From: Oscillospiraceae bacterium
Lineage (GTDB): Bacteria; Bacillota_A; Clostridia; Oscillospirales; Oscillospiraceae
Direction of reading: 5' to 3'
Length of the DNA stretch: 19,772 nucleotides
Assembly (NCBI GenBank): GCA_902789835.1
Contig: CADAPN010000031.1
Location: 1-19,772 of the forward strand
Both the position numbers and the translations under genes were made by a program. Each line of letters starts with the position of its first letter. Position 1 is the first letter of the stretch. The notes under the pieces were generated by a model, which saw only the letters and a list, made by a program, of their open reading frames with translations, had not been told where the DNA came from and made no database searches. Below are positions 1 to 6,917 of this stretch, one piece after another.

Positions 1-813
1 ATCACCGTCTTCACGGATTGTTCCGCAGAGAACGTCAGCATCGTGCAGGCCTGCGGCGAAGAGGATCTGGTCGGCGCAGGTTTCTATAATGAGGAGGTTG
101 CACAGACGCTCGGCGCCCCCTTCGATCAGCCAACAGTTTATGAGATCCGCAACAGCGCTGCGGAGAATGCCGATGATGACACCGCGGCTGCCGCAGAAAA
201 GCTCCTGGAAGACGTGAGCGGGACCTATGAAGCGCTCTTTCCCGTGATTACCAGCCCGGAATATGATCAGATCTGGCTCGACTCCTGCGCGGCGGTTCTG
301 GGAGAGGAAGCCGCTCCTGCAGCTGCGGAAGCCCTGAAGGCCGCCTGCAACGGGACCATTTACGGCCAGGAGGCCATCGACGCGTATGGGGACGGCTCGA
401 ACGGGGCACAGTTTGACTGCCTCTTCATCAACGGACCTGCGCAGATCGTATTCGACGGCAAGAAGATCTCCGGTTTGGACGAGAACGGCGCTACGGTCTT
501 CAGCCACGAGTACAGTTTTGTGGAGCCAGCTTCCATCGCCGGCATGATGAACGGATATCTCTATCGCACAGAGGATGCGGATGCAGGAGAGTTTGAATAC
601 TTCTTCCTCTTGCCCGATACCCCGGATACGACCTTCCACACTGAATTCCGCTACGGCAGTGACCCGGAGGCCATGATGCTCTACAACGAGGGGCCCTATG
701 CCTACTGGCTCGCAGCCGGAATCCTGGCGGACCGTGATGAACAGGTTCAGAATGTGATCGACCTCTTTTGCACGGAAAACCTCGCCGAGATGAGCGAGGA
801 AGCCGCAGCCTGA
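1..813 (+). CDS. 3'-partial protein with a ZinT/YodA-like C-terminal domain
   Basis: The reading frame is open from base 1, so the true start lies upstream; 270 residues remain before the stop. A GTG at 43 is inside the open frame and has no ribosome binding site, so it is not taken as the start. The C-terminal half (about residues 125-260) has alternating strands, a segment FSHEYSF, then TTFHTEFRYGSD and YAYWLAAGI. This pattern resembles the ZinT/YodA calycin-like domain, known from periplasmic zinc-binding proteins and from the C-termini of AdcA-type zinc receptors. The HxH metal motif of ZinT appears here as HTE, so only one of the two histidines is kept and zinc binding is uncertain. The preceding part (GTYEALFPVI to GTIYGQEA) resembles the helical start of such domains. 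The remnant is strongly acidic and contains no membrane segment. The family call comes from pattern memory, not a search; a cell-surface metal-related role is inference. Confidence 0.45.
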   Translation: MTVFTDCSAENVSIVQACGEEDLVGAGFYNEEVAQTLGAPFDQPTVYEIRNSAAENADDDTAAAAEKLLEDVSGTYEALFPVITSPEYDQIWLDSCAAVLGEEAAPAAAEALKAACNGTIYGQEAIDAYGDGSNGAQFDCLFINGPAQIVFDGKKISGLDENGATVFSHEYSFVEPASIAGMMNGYLYRTEDADAGEFEYFFLLPDTPDTTFHTEFRYGSDPEAMMLYNEGPYAYWLAAGILADRDEQVQNVIDLFCTENLAEMSEEAAA

Positions 814-870
814 GTCGTAACCCGCGTCAGTTTCCCATCGGCAAAACAGTATGTGAATCAAAAACTGCAA

Positions 871-923
871 AAGAAAGTTGAGCAGGTCACGCCTTTTTAA
901 GATGTGACCTGCTCTCTCTTTCC
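871..923. terminator. Hairpin terminator between the ZinT-like gene and hicB, probably bidirectional
   Basis: An 11-bp perfect inverted repeat, GAGCAGGTCAC at 880-890 and GTGACCTGCTC at 904-914, encloses a 13-base loop. A pyrimidine-rich tail (TCTCTTTCC) follows on the plus strand. On the minus strand the hairpin is followed by AACTTTCTTTT. It lies 66 bases after the plus-strand stop and 43 bases past the hicB stop, so it can end both converging transcripts. Confidence 0.8.
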
Positions 924-957
924 ATTCACCTCATACAGGTTGCACGTAAAGAAGCGG

Positions 958-1335
958 TTATTCAATCCTGGCGATTAATGCCTGCTGAAGAACCGAAGAG
1001 AAATTAATATGCCTTTTCTCTGCTTCGATGTTCAGCCATTCAGGTATGGTAAGCGTTTTCTTCACGGATCTGGTGCTCTTGCGATAGGCAAGCGGTTCCG
1101 TCGCAACAACGGTTACAATACCGTCCTCAGAGCTGACAGAACGAATATCGGACGGTTGAGGAATCTCCAGATTTCGTTCCATCAGGGAACAAAGGTACAT
1201 GCCAAGCGCTTCAGAGGCATTCGAGGCAGCATCAGCCAGTGTTTCCCCGTCACTAAAGCATCCTTCCAGATCAGGGAACTCTACCCAGTATTCGTCATTC
1301 TCGTTATGTATAATTGCTGGATACGCAGTTTTCAT
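958..1335 (-). CDS. hicB: HicB antitoxin
   Basis: This 125-residue protein is the antitoxin and repressor of a type II toxin-antitoxin pair; HicB masks the RNA-cleaving HicA toxin and the complex represses its own promoter. The N-terminal half has the HicB fold signature: YPAIIHNENDEYWVEFPDLEGCFSDG is visible at residues 5-30, followed by the helix TLADAASNASEAL. The C-terminus (about 91-124, VKKTLTIPEWLNIEAEK then NFSSVLQQAL) is the ribbon-helix-helix-like DNA-binding segment of the longer HicB variants. The ATG at 1335 has a good ribosome binding site (GGGGAGA, six bases upstream). It follows hicA by 38 bases and both are surely cotranscribed. The toxin-first order is the usual hicAB arrangement. 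The gene appears intact and of normal length. Confidence 0.93.
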   Translation of the reverse strand: MKTAYPAIIHNENDEYWVEFPDLEGCFSDGETLADAASNASEALGMYLCSLMERNLEIPQPSDIRSVSSEDGIVTVVATEPLAYRKSTRSVKKTLTIPEWLNIEAEKRHINFSSVLQQALIARIE

Positions 1336-1373
1336 ATTGCTCTCCCCTTTTGTGTCCGCAGTCCAACGGGTTT

Positions 1374-1559
1374 TTATTTGAAGCCCAGCTGTTTTAGCAG
1401 TTTGTTTAGAAGCCCTTGCCCCAAAGCTTTCCCTGCGTGTACCGGGATTGAAACCGTCTGTCCGCCTTTAATCATAATGTAATGGCTTGAAGCAATCCGG
1501 TCTATCTCCCACCCGGTTTCTTGAGCCTTCTTCACAAGCTCCTTACCCGTCATAGTCAT
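1374..1559 (-). CDS. hicA: HicA mRNA interferase toxin
   Basis: This 61-residue basic protein has a double-stranded-RNA-binding-like fold that in this family cleaves mRNA independently of ribosomes. Family hallmarks are all present: MTGKELVKKAQETGW at 3-17, the catalytic histidine within SSHYIM (His26), the GGQTVSIPVHAGK hairpin, and the C-terminal LLNKLLKQLGF helix. The ATG at 1559 is chosen because an AAAGGAG site lies ten bases upstream; the ATG two codons later would be too far from it. Expression starts from the near-consensus promoter at 1594-1622. Nothing suggests inactivation. The gene sits immediately beyond the leader-distal end of the CRISPR array in the same orientation. Confidence 0.93.
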   Translation of the reverse strand: MTMTGKELVKKAQETGWEIDRIASSHYIMIKGGQTVSIPVHAGKALGQGLLNKLLKQLGFK

Positions 1560-1579
1560 CTTATGTCAGCTCCTTTATT

Positions 1580-1591
1580 CGCTGATCAGCG
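1580..1591. promoter_or_regulatory. Second palindrome at the hicAB transcription start
   Basis: CGCTGATCAGCG is a perfect 12-base palindrome centred between 1585 and 1586, where the transcript should start. Its sequence differs from the palindrome in the promoter spacer. It may be a second operator for the HicAB complex, a site for another regulator, or a small hairpin at the 5' end of the mRNA. Confidence 0.45.
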
Positions 1592-1593
1592 TT

Positions 1594-1622
1594 ATTATAG
1601 CACGTATAATACGTATCGTCAA
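1594..1622 (-). promoter_or_regulatory. Promoter of hicAB
   Basis: On the minus strand a -35 element TTGACG (1617-1622) and a perfect -10 element TATAAT (1594-1599) are separated by exactly 17 bases. The predicted start of transcription falls near 1587, upstream of the hicA ribosome binding site. This is the strongest sigma-70/sigma-A promoter in the window, as expected for an autorepressed toxin-antitoxin operon. Confidence 0.85.
1602..1614. promoter_or_regulatory. Palindrome in the hicAB promoter spacer, probable HicB operator
   Basis: The 13-base sequence ACGTATAATACGT is a perfect inverted repeat (ACGTAT, one base, ATACGT) lying wholly between the -35 and -10 elements. A repressor bound here would block RNA polymerase. 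HicB proteins with a C-terminal DNA-binding domain are known to autoregulate through promoter palindromes. Assignment to this HicB is inference from position. Confidence 0.6.
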
Positions 1623-1670
1623 CCATTTCAAGAAGACGCAAAAAACACTTTATACACTGTTAATCATTCA

Positions 1671-3535
1671 CTCTAAATCCTCTCGCCCCGTGCGGGGCGA
1701 GACCTCCCAGGCCTGGGAGAAGAAAAAGCTCTACGCCGAGATTTCAATCCACTCGCCCCGTGCGTGGCGAGACGTCAGCTGCATTTTCACCTTTGCCCCC
1801 GGGAAGTAATTTCAATCCACTCGCCCCGTGCGGGGCGAGACCATCCGCCACCGGCGGCACGATCAGCCTCGGCGTATTTCAATCCACTCGCCCCGTGCGG
1901 GGCGAGACCAATCAGCGCCGTCGAAAGATGGCAACAGGAATAATATTTCAATCCTCTCGCCCCGCACGAGACGAGACACCTGAGATTGACGGTCGAACGG
2001 ATCCAGCTCGCCATTTCAATCCACTCGCCCGCACGGGGCGAGACGTGGAGGCCCGCTGCCTCGCCTGGCTGGCAGGGGAATTTCAATCCACTCGCCCCGC
2101 ACGGGGCGAGACATCCCCGCGAACACCTTCCCGCTGCTTTCCAACATCATTTCAATCCACTCGCCCCGCACGGGGCGAGACTAATAAATACATCTATAAA
2201 GACGGCCGCATCCTTATTTCAATCCACTCGCCCCGCACGGGGCGAGACCTCGAGGGCGCGGACCGCGGCTTTGTCAACGGCGACATTTCAATCCACTCGC
2301 CCCGCACGGGGCGAGACGAGCCGCCGAAGATGATTTGAAGCTGCTATTGCTATTTCAATCCACTCGCCCCGCACGGGGCGAGACTCATCCCGGCGAGCGA
2401 GGAGGGCTGAGTGATGATTATTTCAATCCACTCGCCCCGCACGGGGCGAGACATGTTAGGGCAAGACAGGCCGCAGGCCAAAAAGGATTTCAATCCACTC
2501 GCCCCGCACGGGGCGAGACTGCCGCCGGGAAAATCAGCTTGCGGCGGAATGCTTATTTCAATCCACTCGCCCCGCACGGGGCGAGACGCATATTGTTATT
2601 GTAAAAAATGTCTTTCTACAGGATTTCAATCCACTCGCCCCGCACGGGGCGAGACTAGCGTCCGGAGCTTCGCAATGCCGGTTGTTCTTATTTCAATCCA
2701 CTCGCCCCGCACGGGGCGAGACATATAAGACCAAGCCCGGCCTCATTGTTGCCGGTATTTCAATCCACTCGCCCCGCACGGGGCGAGACGAGCTTCCGGG
2801 TTATTTTTTTACCCTTTTGTGGGTATTTCAATCCACTCGCCCCGCACGGGGCGAGACGTTTGTTTTCTTTTGTGTGAGTTTGTTGTCTGAGTCATTTCAA
2901 TCCACTCGCCCCGCACGGGGCGAGACGTCATGCTTGTGTTCCCCATTGCGTCCAGGGCCGTATTTCAATCCACTCGCCCCGCACGGGGCGAGACGCGGCG
3001 ATGATTAATTCACTCGGCGGTGATACGGAATTTCAATCCACTCGCCCCGCACGGGGCGAGACACCCGACGGCCGAGAGGTAATTCATCCCGGCAGGATTT
3101 CAATCCACTCGCCCCGCACGGGGCGAGACAGCAAGTGTGTCAACCTGTAGTGTTCCTCATTGTATTTCAATCCACTCGCCCCGCACGGGGCGAGACTTCC
3201 CGTTTCGGATGCTCTCGACATCGGTGCAAGAGATTTCAATCCACTCGCCCCGCACGGGGCGAGACTTGTAAAGGTGATCGCCGTCCTGCAAGTCGTAGAA
3301 TTTCAATCCACTCGCCCCGCACGGGGCGAGACCCATCAGGCTTGCTCCTTCTGATCTGACATGAGCCATTTCAATCCACTCGCCCCGCACGGGGCGAGAC
3401 GAAATCAAAGGCCGCGCGTCTTAAATATCTTAGAATTTCAATCCACTCGCCCCGCACGGGGCGAGACTGATCGGCTTATCAGTTTAGGCAATGCTGTATT
3501 ATATTTCAATCCACTCGCCCCGCACGGGGCGAGAC
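1671..3535 (-). CRISPR. Type I-C CRISPR array, 28 repeats and 27 spacers
   Basis: Repeats are 33 bases. In plus-strand reading they are ATTTCAATCCA, stem CTCGCCCC, loop GCAC, stem GGGGCGAG, then AC. The reverse complement ends in GTGGATTGAAAT, the typical I-C repeat end, so crRNA is made from the minus strand, the same direction as the cas genes. Spacers are 34-37 bases and all differ. Repeats start at 1671, 1741, 1809, 1876, 1945, 2013, 2080, 2149, 2216, 2285, 2352, 2420, 2487, 2555, 2623, 2690, 2757, 2825, 2894, 2962, 3030, 3097, 3164, 3233, 3300, 3368, 3435 and 3503. Repeats 7-28 are identical. The low-coordinate end is degenerate: repeat 1 has several changes in its first eleven bases, repeats 1-4 carry loop GTGC, repeat 2 has a stem change, repeat 5 has two stem changes, and repeat 6 lacks one C. 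This marks the low-coordinate end as the old trailer and 3535 as the leader end. No spacer visibly matches the rest of the window. Confidence 0.99.
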
Positions 3536-3701
3536 GGCAAAAGCGCACAATTTGATACTCTTTAAATTGTGTGTTTTTGACAAAAAGTAAGAGTTTTTCT
3601 TCGGCGTGATTACAATTTGCTGCGCGCCTGTCTATCTAAAGCGCTCTTTTTTCGGTGCGAACCCACTGAATATTCTGCTATCACTACCGTTTCGCACCGT
3701 G
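3536..3701 (-). promoter_or_regulatory. CRISPR leader between cas2 and the array
   Basis: This AT-rich non-coding segment joins the cas2 stop to the first (newest) repeat and should hold the array promoter and the signals that direct spacer insertion. Two inverted repeats are visible. CACAATTT at 3546-3553 pairs with AAATTGTG at 3564-3571, ten bases from the first repeat. CGGTGCGAA at 3653-3661 pairs with TTCGCACCG at 3691-3699, just after the cas2 stop. The octamer ACAATTTG occurs directly repeated at 3547-3554 and 3612-3619. I could not pick a single convincing -35/-10 pair. Confidence 0.75.
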
Positions 3702-3992
3702 CTATATCATCAAAACATCTTCTGCATCATATGATGCTTTTACGCCGAAATGGTATGTTTTCTCCGAGTATTTGTTTCCAAGGTTGTAAATACGCAGAGA
3801 ATCCCTTTTGGGATCGATCAGCTTTTCCAGTTTATGTTTGACCATCTCCAGTTTTGCAGCATCAAGATTGCACTCGAAGACACTGTTCTGGACGCGTTGT
3901 CCGTAGTTTACGCACTCTTTTGCCACTTTTCGCAATCGGCCACGCCCAGATGCATCCTCAGTATTAACATCATAAGTTATCAGAACAAGCAT
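3702..3992 (-). CDS. cas2: CRISPR-associated Cas2, type I-C
   Basis: Cas2 is the small ferredoxin-fold protein that bridges two Cas1 dimers in the spacer-integration complex. This one is 96 residues, the normal size. It opens with MLVLITYDVNTED, with the conserved aspartate at residue 8, and has the RLRKVAK helix and the later YNLGNKY strand typical of I-C members. The frame is open further upstream, but the start is placed at 3992 because the ATG there is preceded by GAGGAG and gives the family N-terminus. An ATG four codons earlier overlaps the cas1 stop and would have no ribosome binding site. It follows cas1 by eight bases and is the last gene of the operon, directly before the leader. 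Confidence 0.96.
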   Translation of the reverse strand: MLVLITYDVNTEDASGRGRLRKVAKECVNYGQRVQNSVFECNLDAAKLEMVKHKLEKLIDPKRDSLRIYNLGNKYSEKTYHFGVKASYDAEDVLMI

Positions 3993-4000
3993 CAATCTCC

Positions 4001-5032
4001 TCATTTCCAGAAAAACGGCGGATAGGCATCCAAATCTCCGCGCAAAAAGCGCGCCAATAGAAGTGCCTGGACAAAGGGCACCAACCCCCACGGGATTTTC
4101 TCTTTCAGGAACGGATGGGTCAGACTGTCCTTTTTACGTTCCTGCCATGCTTTAAGGAAAGCTCTGCGCCCGGATTCATTGAAGACTACTGCGCCACTGT
4201 CTGTCTTCTCAAACATCTGAGCATTTATAACGCGATTGTTGATACAGGAGAGAACAAATCGATCGGCGAAAGCAGGGCGCAGTTCTTCCATAAGGTCAAG
4301 TGCAAGAGATTCACGGCCTGGCCGATCCGTATGCACAAAGCCTACATATGGATCCAAGCCAACGCTTTCCAACGCAGCCGAGCAGTTTCTTGCCAGCAGT
4401 GCATAGGAAAATGAGAGCATAGCATTTACATTGTCCAGTGGCGGTCTGCGACTTCTGCCATGAAAAACAAAGGCTTCATCGTTGCTGAGAATCAAGTCAT
4501 TAAACACATCAAAATACTCCGCTGCCGCATTTCCTTCTATTCCTCGCAGACTATCCATACTTTCTGCATGCTCAATCTTGATAATCGCTTCTTTCAGCGT
4601 ACCGGAAACAGCTTTTAGTCGTCCAGTATCAACTGACAGGCCATGATCCCGTGTTGCTCGTTCCAGCACCCATCGTGCATTATAGATCTTTCCCATCAGC
4701 ATGTTTTTACCGATCTCTATTGATGCTGTGGAATTCTCTGAGATCCGGTATTGTGTCTTTCGAAGCAGGACGTTTCCACGTACACTGCCGCTCACCCTGG
4801 CAAGAAACTGGCCGCTCGGTTTGAAGAAGCAAAGATCAATCCCACGCTCAGCACAGGCTCCCATAAGTGCAGAACTTGCGCCGCGATAACTGAAGCTGAT
4901 AATGCCTTCCAGTCCGTGGAGCGGAAAGCGCCCCAGTTCCCGGTTTTCTGCCTGAATGACTACATTTTCGCCGTCAAGAGAAAGCCATGCTTCCTCCGTC
5001 ATAACATAGAGTGTATTCAGGAGGTGCCTCAT
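4001..5032 (-). CDS. cas1: CRISPR-associated Cas1 integrase, type I-C
   Basis: Cas1 is the metal-dependent integrase that inserts new spacers at the leader end of the array. The protein is 343 residues, full length for the family. The catalytic residues are in place: Glu166 in LRGIEGNAAAEYF, His234 in GFVHTDRPGRESL, and Asp246 in LALDLMEE. PPLDNVNAMLSFSYALL (197-213) is the conserved core helix region. The ATG at 5032 overlaps the cas4 stop as ATGA, which implies translational coupling; the longer open frame upstream lies inside cas4. Residues 1-90 form the N-terminal beta domain. The gene looks functional and sits in the usual cas4-cas1-cas2 block. Confidence 0.98.
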   Translation of the reverse strand: MRHLLNTLYVMTEEAWLSLDGENVVIQAENRELGRFPLHGLEGIISFSYRGASSALMGACAERGIDLCFFKPSGQFLARVSGSVRGNVLLRKTQYRISENSTASIEIGKNMLMGKIYNARWVLERATRDHGLSVDTGRLKAVSGTLKEAIIKIEHAESMDSLRGIEGNAAAEYFDVFNDLILSNDEAFVFHGRSRRPPLDNVNAMLSFSYALLARNCSAALESVGLDPYVGFVHTDRPGRESLALDLMEELRPAFADRFVLSCINNRVINAQMFEKTDSGAVVFNESGRRAFLKAWQERKKDSLTHPFLKEKIPWGLVPFVQALLLARFLRGDLDAYPPFFWK

Positions 5033-5694
5033 TCCACGTCCTCCCCGATATGGCTTCGGATGTAGTCGCTTGCGGAGCTCATGCGATATAGAGCGGGAAG
5101 GCACACCTCTTTCATGGAACAGGCATTGCAGTGCTTCCCGGGCTTCACCTTCGGCGTATGTCCCCGACGATAATAATCATGCATTTCAGAGAGCATCTGC
5201 GTGACCTTGGCACGAAGTTCTTCCGTCAGCTCAACAACTTCACGTCGACGGCTTTCCCCATAATACAGAGCACCTTCTGATATTGAACAACCCAGCATTT
5301 CTTCAAGGCACATGGCTTGCGCACACAGTTGAAATCTGTCTGCATCAATAAGCTTGCTGCTACCTCGTTTGTATTCCACCGGATATGGCTGCCATATTCC
5401 ATCCTCCCCAGCTAACCGTGTTCCACGATCACTTCGAAGAAACTCAACCACATCACAGCTGCCGCTGATCCCCAGTTCTGAGGACGAAATGCGCAGGCCG
5501 CGAAACGTTATTTTATTACGGCTTCTCTCCCGAATGGTTTCATCATGCGCTCTCTCATGGAGAATATCTCCTTCGACCGTGCGCAGATTATCCTGCCACT
5601 GTTGCTCCACGTGGATCAACGCCCATTGCCGGCGACAGAAAGAGAAATGCTGGAGTCCGGAAAGCTGAAGATAATCTGCTTCATTATATTCCAT
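5029..5694 (-). CDS. cas4: CRISPR-associated Cas4 nuclease
   Basis: Cas4 is a RecB-like iron-sulfur nuclease that trims pre-spacers and, with Cas1-Cas2, selects those next to a correct PAM. The protein is 221 residues. Four cysteines suited to a 4Fe-4S cluster are present: Cys20 near the N-terminus (HFSFCRRQWAL) and Cys189, Cys192 and Cys198 (CNACSMKEVC). The nuclease motifs are Asp81 (GSCDVVEF), Glu107 and Lys109 (VEYKRG), and Gln122 with its helix. The start is the ATG at 5694, which lies eight bases inside the end of cas7c; a TTG directly before it is less likely. Together with the ATGA overlap to cas1 this forms a tightly coupled adaptation block. Confidence 0.97.
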   Translation of the reverse strand: MEYNEADYLQLSGLQHFSFCRRQWALIHVEQQWQDNLRTVEGDILHERAHDETIRERSRNKITFRGLRISSSELGISGSCDVVEFLRSDRGTRLAGEDGIWQPYPVEYKRGSSKLIDADRFQLCAQAMCLEEMLGCSISEGALYYGESRRREVVELTEELRAKVTQMLSEMHDYYRRGHTPKVKPGKHCNACSMKEVCLPALYRMSSASDYIRSHIGEDVE

Positions 5695-6529
5695 CAATTA
5701 TCTCAGGTTCCAATCCCGGAAGCTCTTCCAAGGTGATATCATAGTCGTCTATGGAAGAAGGCAGTTCAATTGTATCTTTCGGGGTAACATGAACGCTGCG
5801 ATGCACCTTCGCAGAAGAATATTGCCCGTCCCTGCAGTTATGCTGCCACCAATAAAGTCGAACTACCTCCATAGAACCTTCAGGTCTGGCAGACGATGCA
5901 TCATTTACAAATAAAGTGCGGAGGCATTCCTTTATTGTTTCAGCATCTTGCAGTGTAAAACCGGTTTTCTCAGCAAGCTGCACATTGATGGATCCTTTGA
6001 TCGCATAGAGCCCAAAACGGACAAAGTGCTTCATACCCATAGTGTCCGATGATCGTTTTTCACTAGGCTCACTATTGACACTTTTCGTGATTTGGATGGA
6101 CTCCACCTCAACAGGAGATACACTCACTGCCTGATGGATGGATACAGGTCCGCGTACTCCAACAGAAACCCCACTCTTGTCTGTACTCTTAAATGCAAAT
6201 ACTTGACCAAATGATCGCACATCGAGCCAGGTTTCACAAGCAATCTTTGCATAGCTTTCCTTGTCCTTTATGCCCTTAGTAACAGAGGCTGCACGCTCAC
6301 TCAGACTTGTTAGCCCATCGTCGCATCGATCATCGGATTGTACAAAGATCGCATTTCCTAAATCCTGCATACGATTACGGATTTTTCTTTTGATACAGAC
6401 ATCCGAGATTTCCCCCATCCCATTGTAGTCAGTTCTGGGACGATTTCCGTTCAGGGGATCTCCATTAGCATTGGCTTTTGTTACGGAAACCAGTACTACA
6501 AAGTCGATTTTCTCGCTGAGTGTTTTCAT
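5684..6529 (-). CDS. cas7: Cas7c (Csd2) backbone subunit of the I-C surveillance complex
   Basis: Cas7c polymerises along the crRNA and forms the backbone of the type I-C Cascade. The protein is 281 residues, normal for Csd2. The family signature NANGDPLNGNRPR lies at 20-32 after the first beta strand, followed by GEISDVCIKRKIRNRM. Further typical segments are DVRSFGQVFAF, VRGPVSIHQAVSVSPVEV and DTMGMKHFVRFGLYAIKGSI. The ATG at 6529 has an optimal GGAGG site eight bases upstream. It lies 25 bases after cas8c/cas11c. The strong binding site fits the need for about seven copies per complex. No damage is seen. Confidence 0.97.
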   Translation of the reverse strand: MKTLSEKIDFVVLVSVTKANANGDPLNGNRPRTDYNGMGEISDVCIKRKIRNRMQDLGNAIFVQSDDRCDDGLTSLSERAASVTKGIKDKESYAKIACETWLDVRSFGQVFAFKSTDKSGVSVGVRGPVSIHQAVSVSPVEVESIQITKSVNSEPSEKRSSDTMGMKHFVRFGLYAIKGSINVQLAEKTGFTLQDAETIKECLRTLFVNDASSARPEGSMEVVRLYWWQHNCRDGQYSSAKVHRSVHVTPKDTIELPSSIDDYDITLEELPGLEPEIIDGI

Positions 6530-6554
6530 GATTTATTCCTCCGTTTCTTTTTTA

Positions 6555-6917
6555 TCATTGTTTGTAAAAAAATGAATTTCTCTGTAATTCATACCCCATT
6601 AGGTAAATGTCTTCCAGCGGCTTGTTCAGCTCTTCCTCAGGGAACTCTCGAAGGATCGCAATAATCTCTCCGCACAATCTTTCATAGCGATTAGCCTGCC
6701 AGGGGGTAATACGCGGAAGATAGGCTTGATGTAACTGGCGGTTGACCCGCTCAAACACGAACCACGGGCGCTGCCGAAATTCAGACATAAATTTAATTGC
6801 ATTGGTCTGTCTGCTCTCCTGTGTCTTACTATAATAATCTGCCTCTCCGCGCTCCATAACTGCCAACAGACGGCCATATTGGAAGCTACGGTCTTTCTTG
6901 TCCAATTCCCATGCCAT
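6555..6917 (-). CDS. cas11c: Nested cas11c: small subunit translated from an internal start of cas8c
   Basis: Inside the cas8c frame, a near-perfect Shine-Dalgarno AAGGAGG (6925-6931) lies seven bases before an in-frame ATG at 6917 (Met467 of Cas8c). Translation from there gives 120 residues beginning MAWELDKKDRSFQYGRLLAV and ending with the Cas8c C-terminus. The product is helix-rich, matching the small subunit Cas11. It is established that type I-C (and I-B, I-D) systems make Cas11 by internal initiation within the large-subunit gene, and two copies are needed in the I-C complex. Length and location here agree with that. The ribosome binding site has no role in coding Cas8c beyond Gln-Gly-Gly, which supports selection for initiation. 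Not tested experimentally in this organism. Confidence 0.85.
   Translation of the reverse strand: MAWELDKKDRSFQYGRLLAVMERGEADYYSKTQESRQTNAIKFMSEFRQRPWFVFERVNRQLHQAYLPRITPWQANRYERLCGEIIAILREFPEEELNKPLEDIYLMGYELQRNSFFYKQ

Noticed and set aside
1009..1482. 157-codon plus-strand open frame opposite hicB and hicA
   Set aside because: It is antisense to two well-recognised genes, has no ribosome binding site or family resemblance, and spans the gap between them.
1704..3502. Self-targeting spacers
   Set aside because: Reading the 27 spacers against the genes in this window I noticed no match; only a genome-wide search could settle it.
1760..3555. Many open frames across the array with recurring peptide motifs such as FQSTRPARGET or ISIHSPRTGRD
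   Set aside because: They are translations of the CRISPR repeat in different frames, not a repeat-containing protein family.
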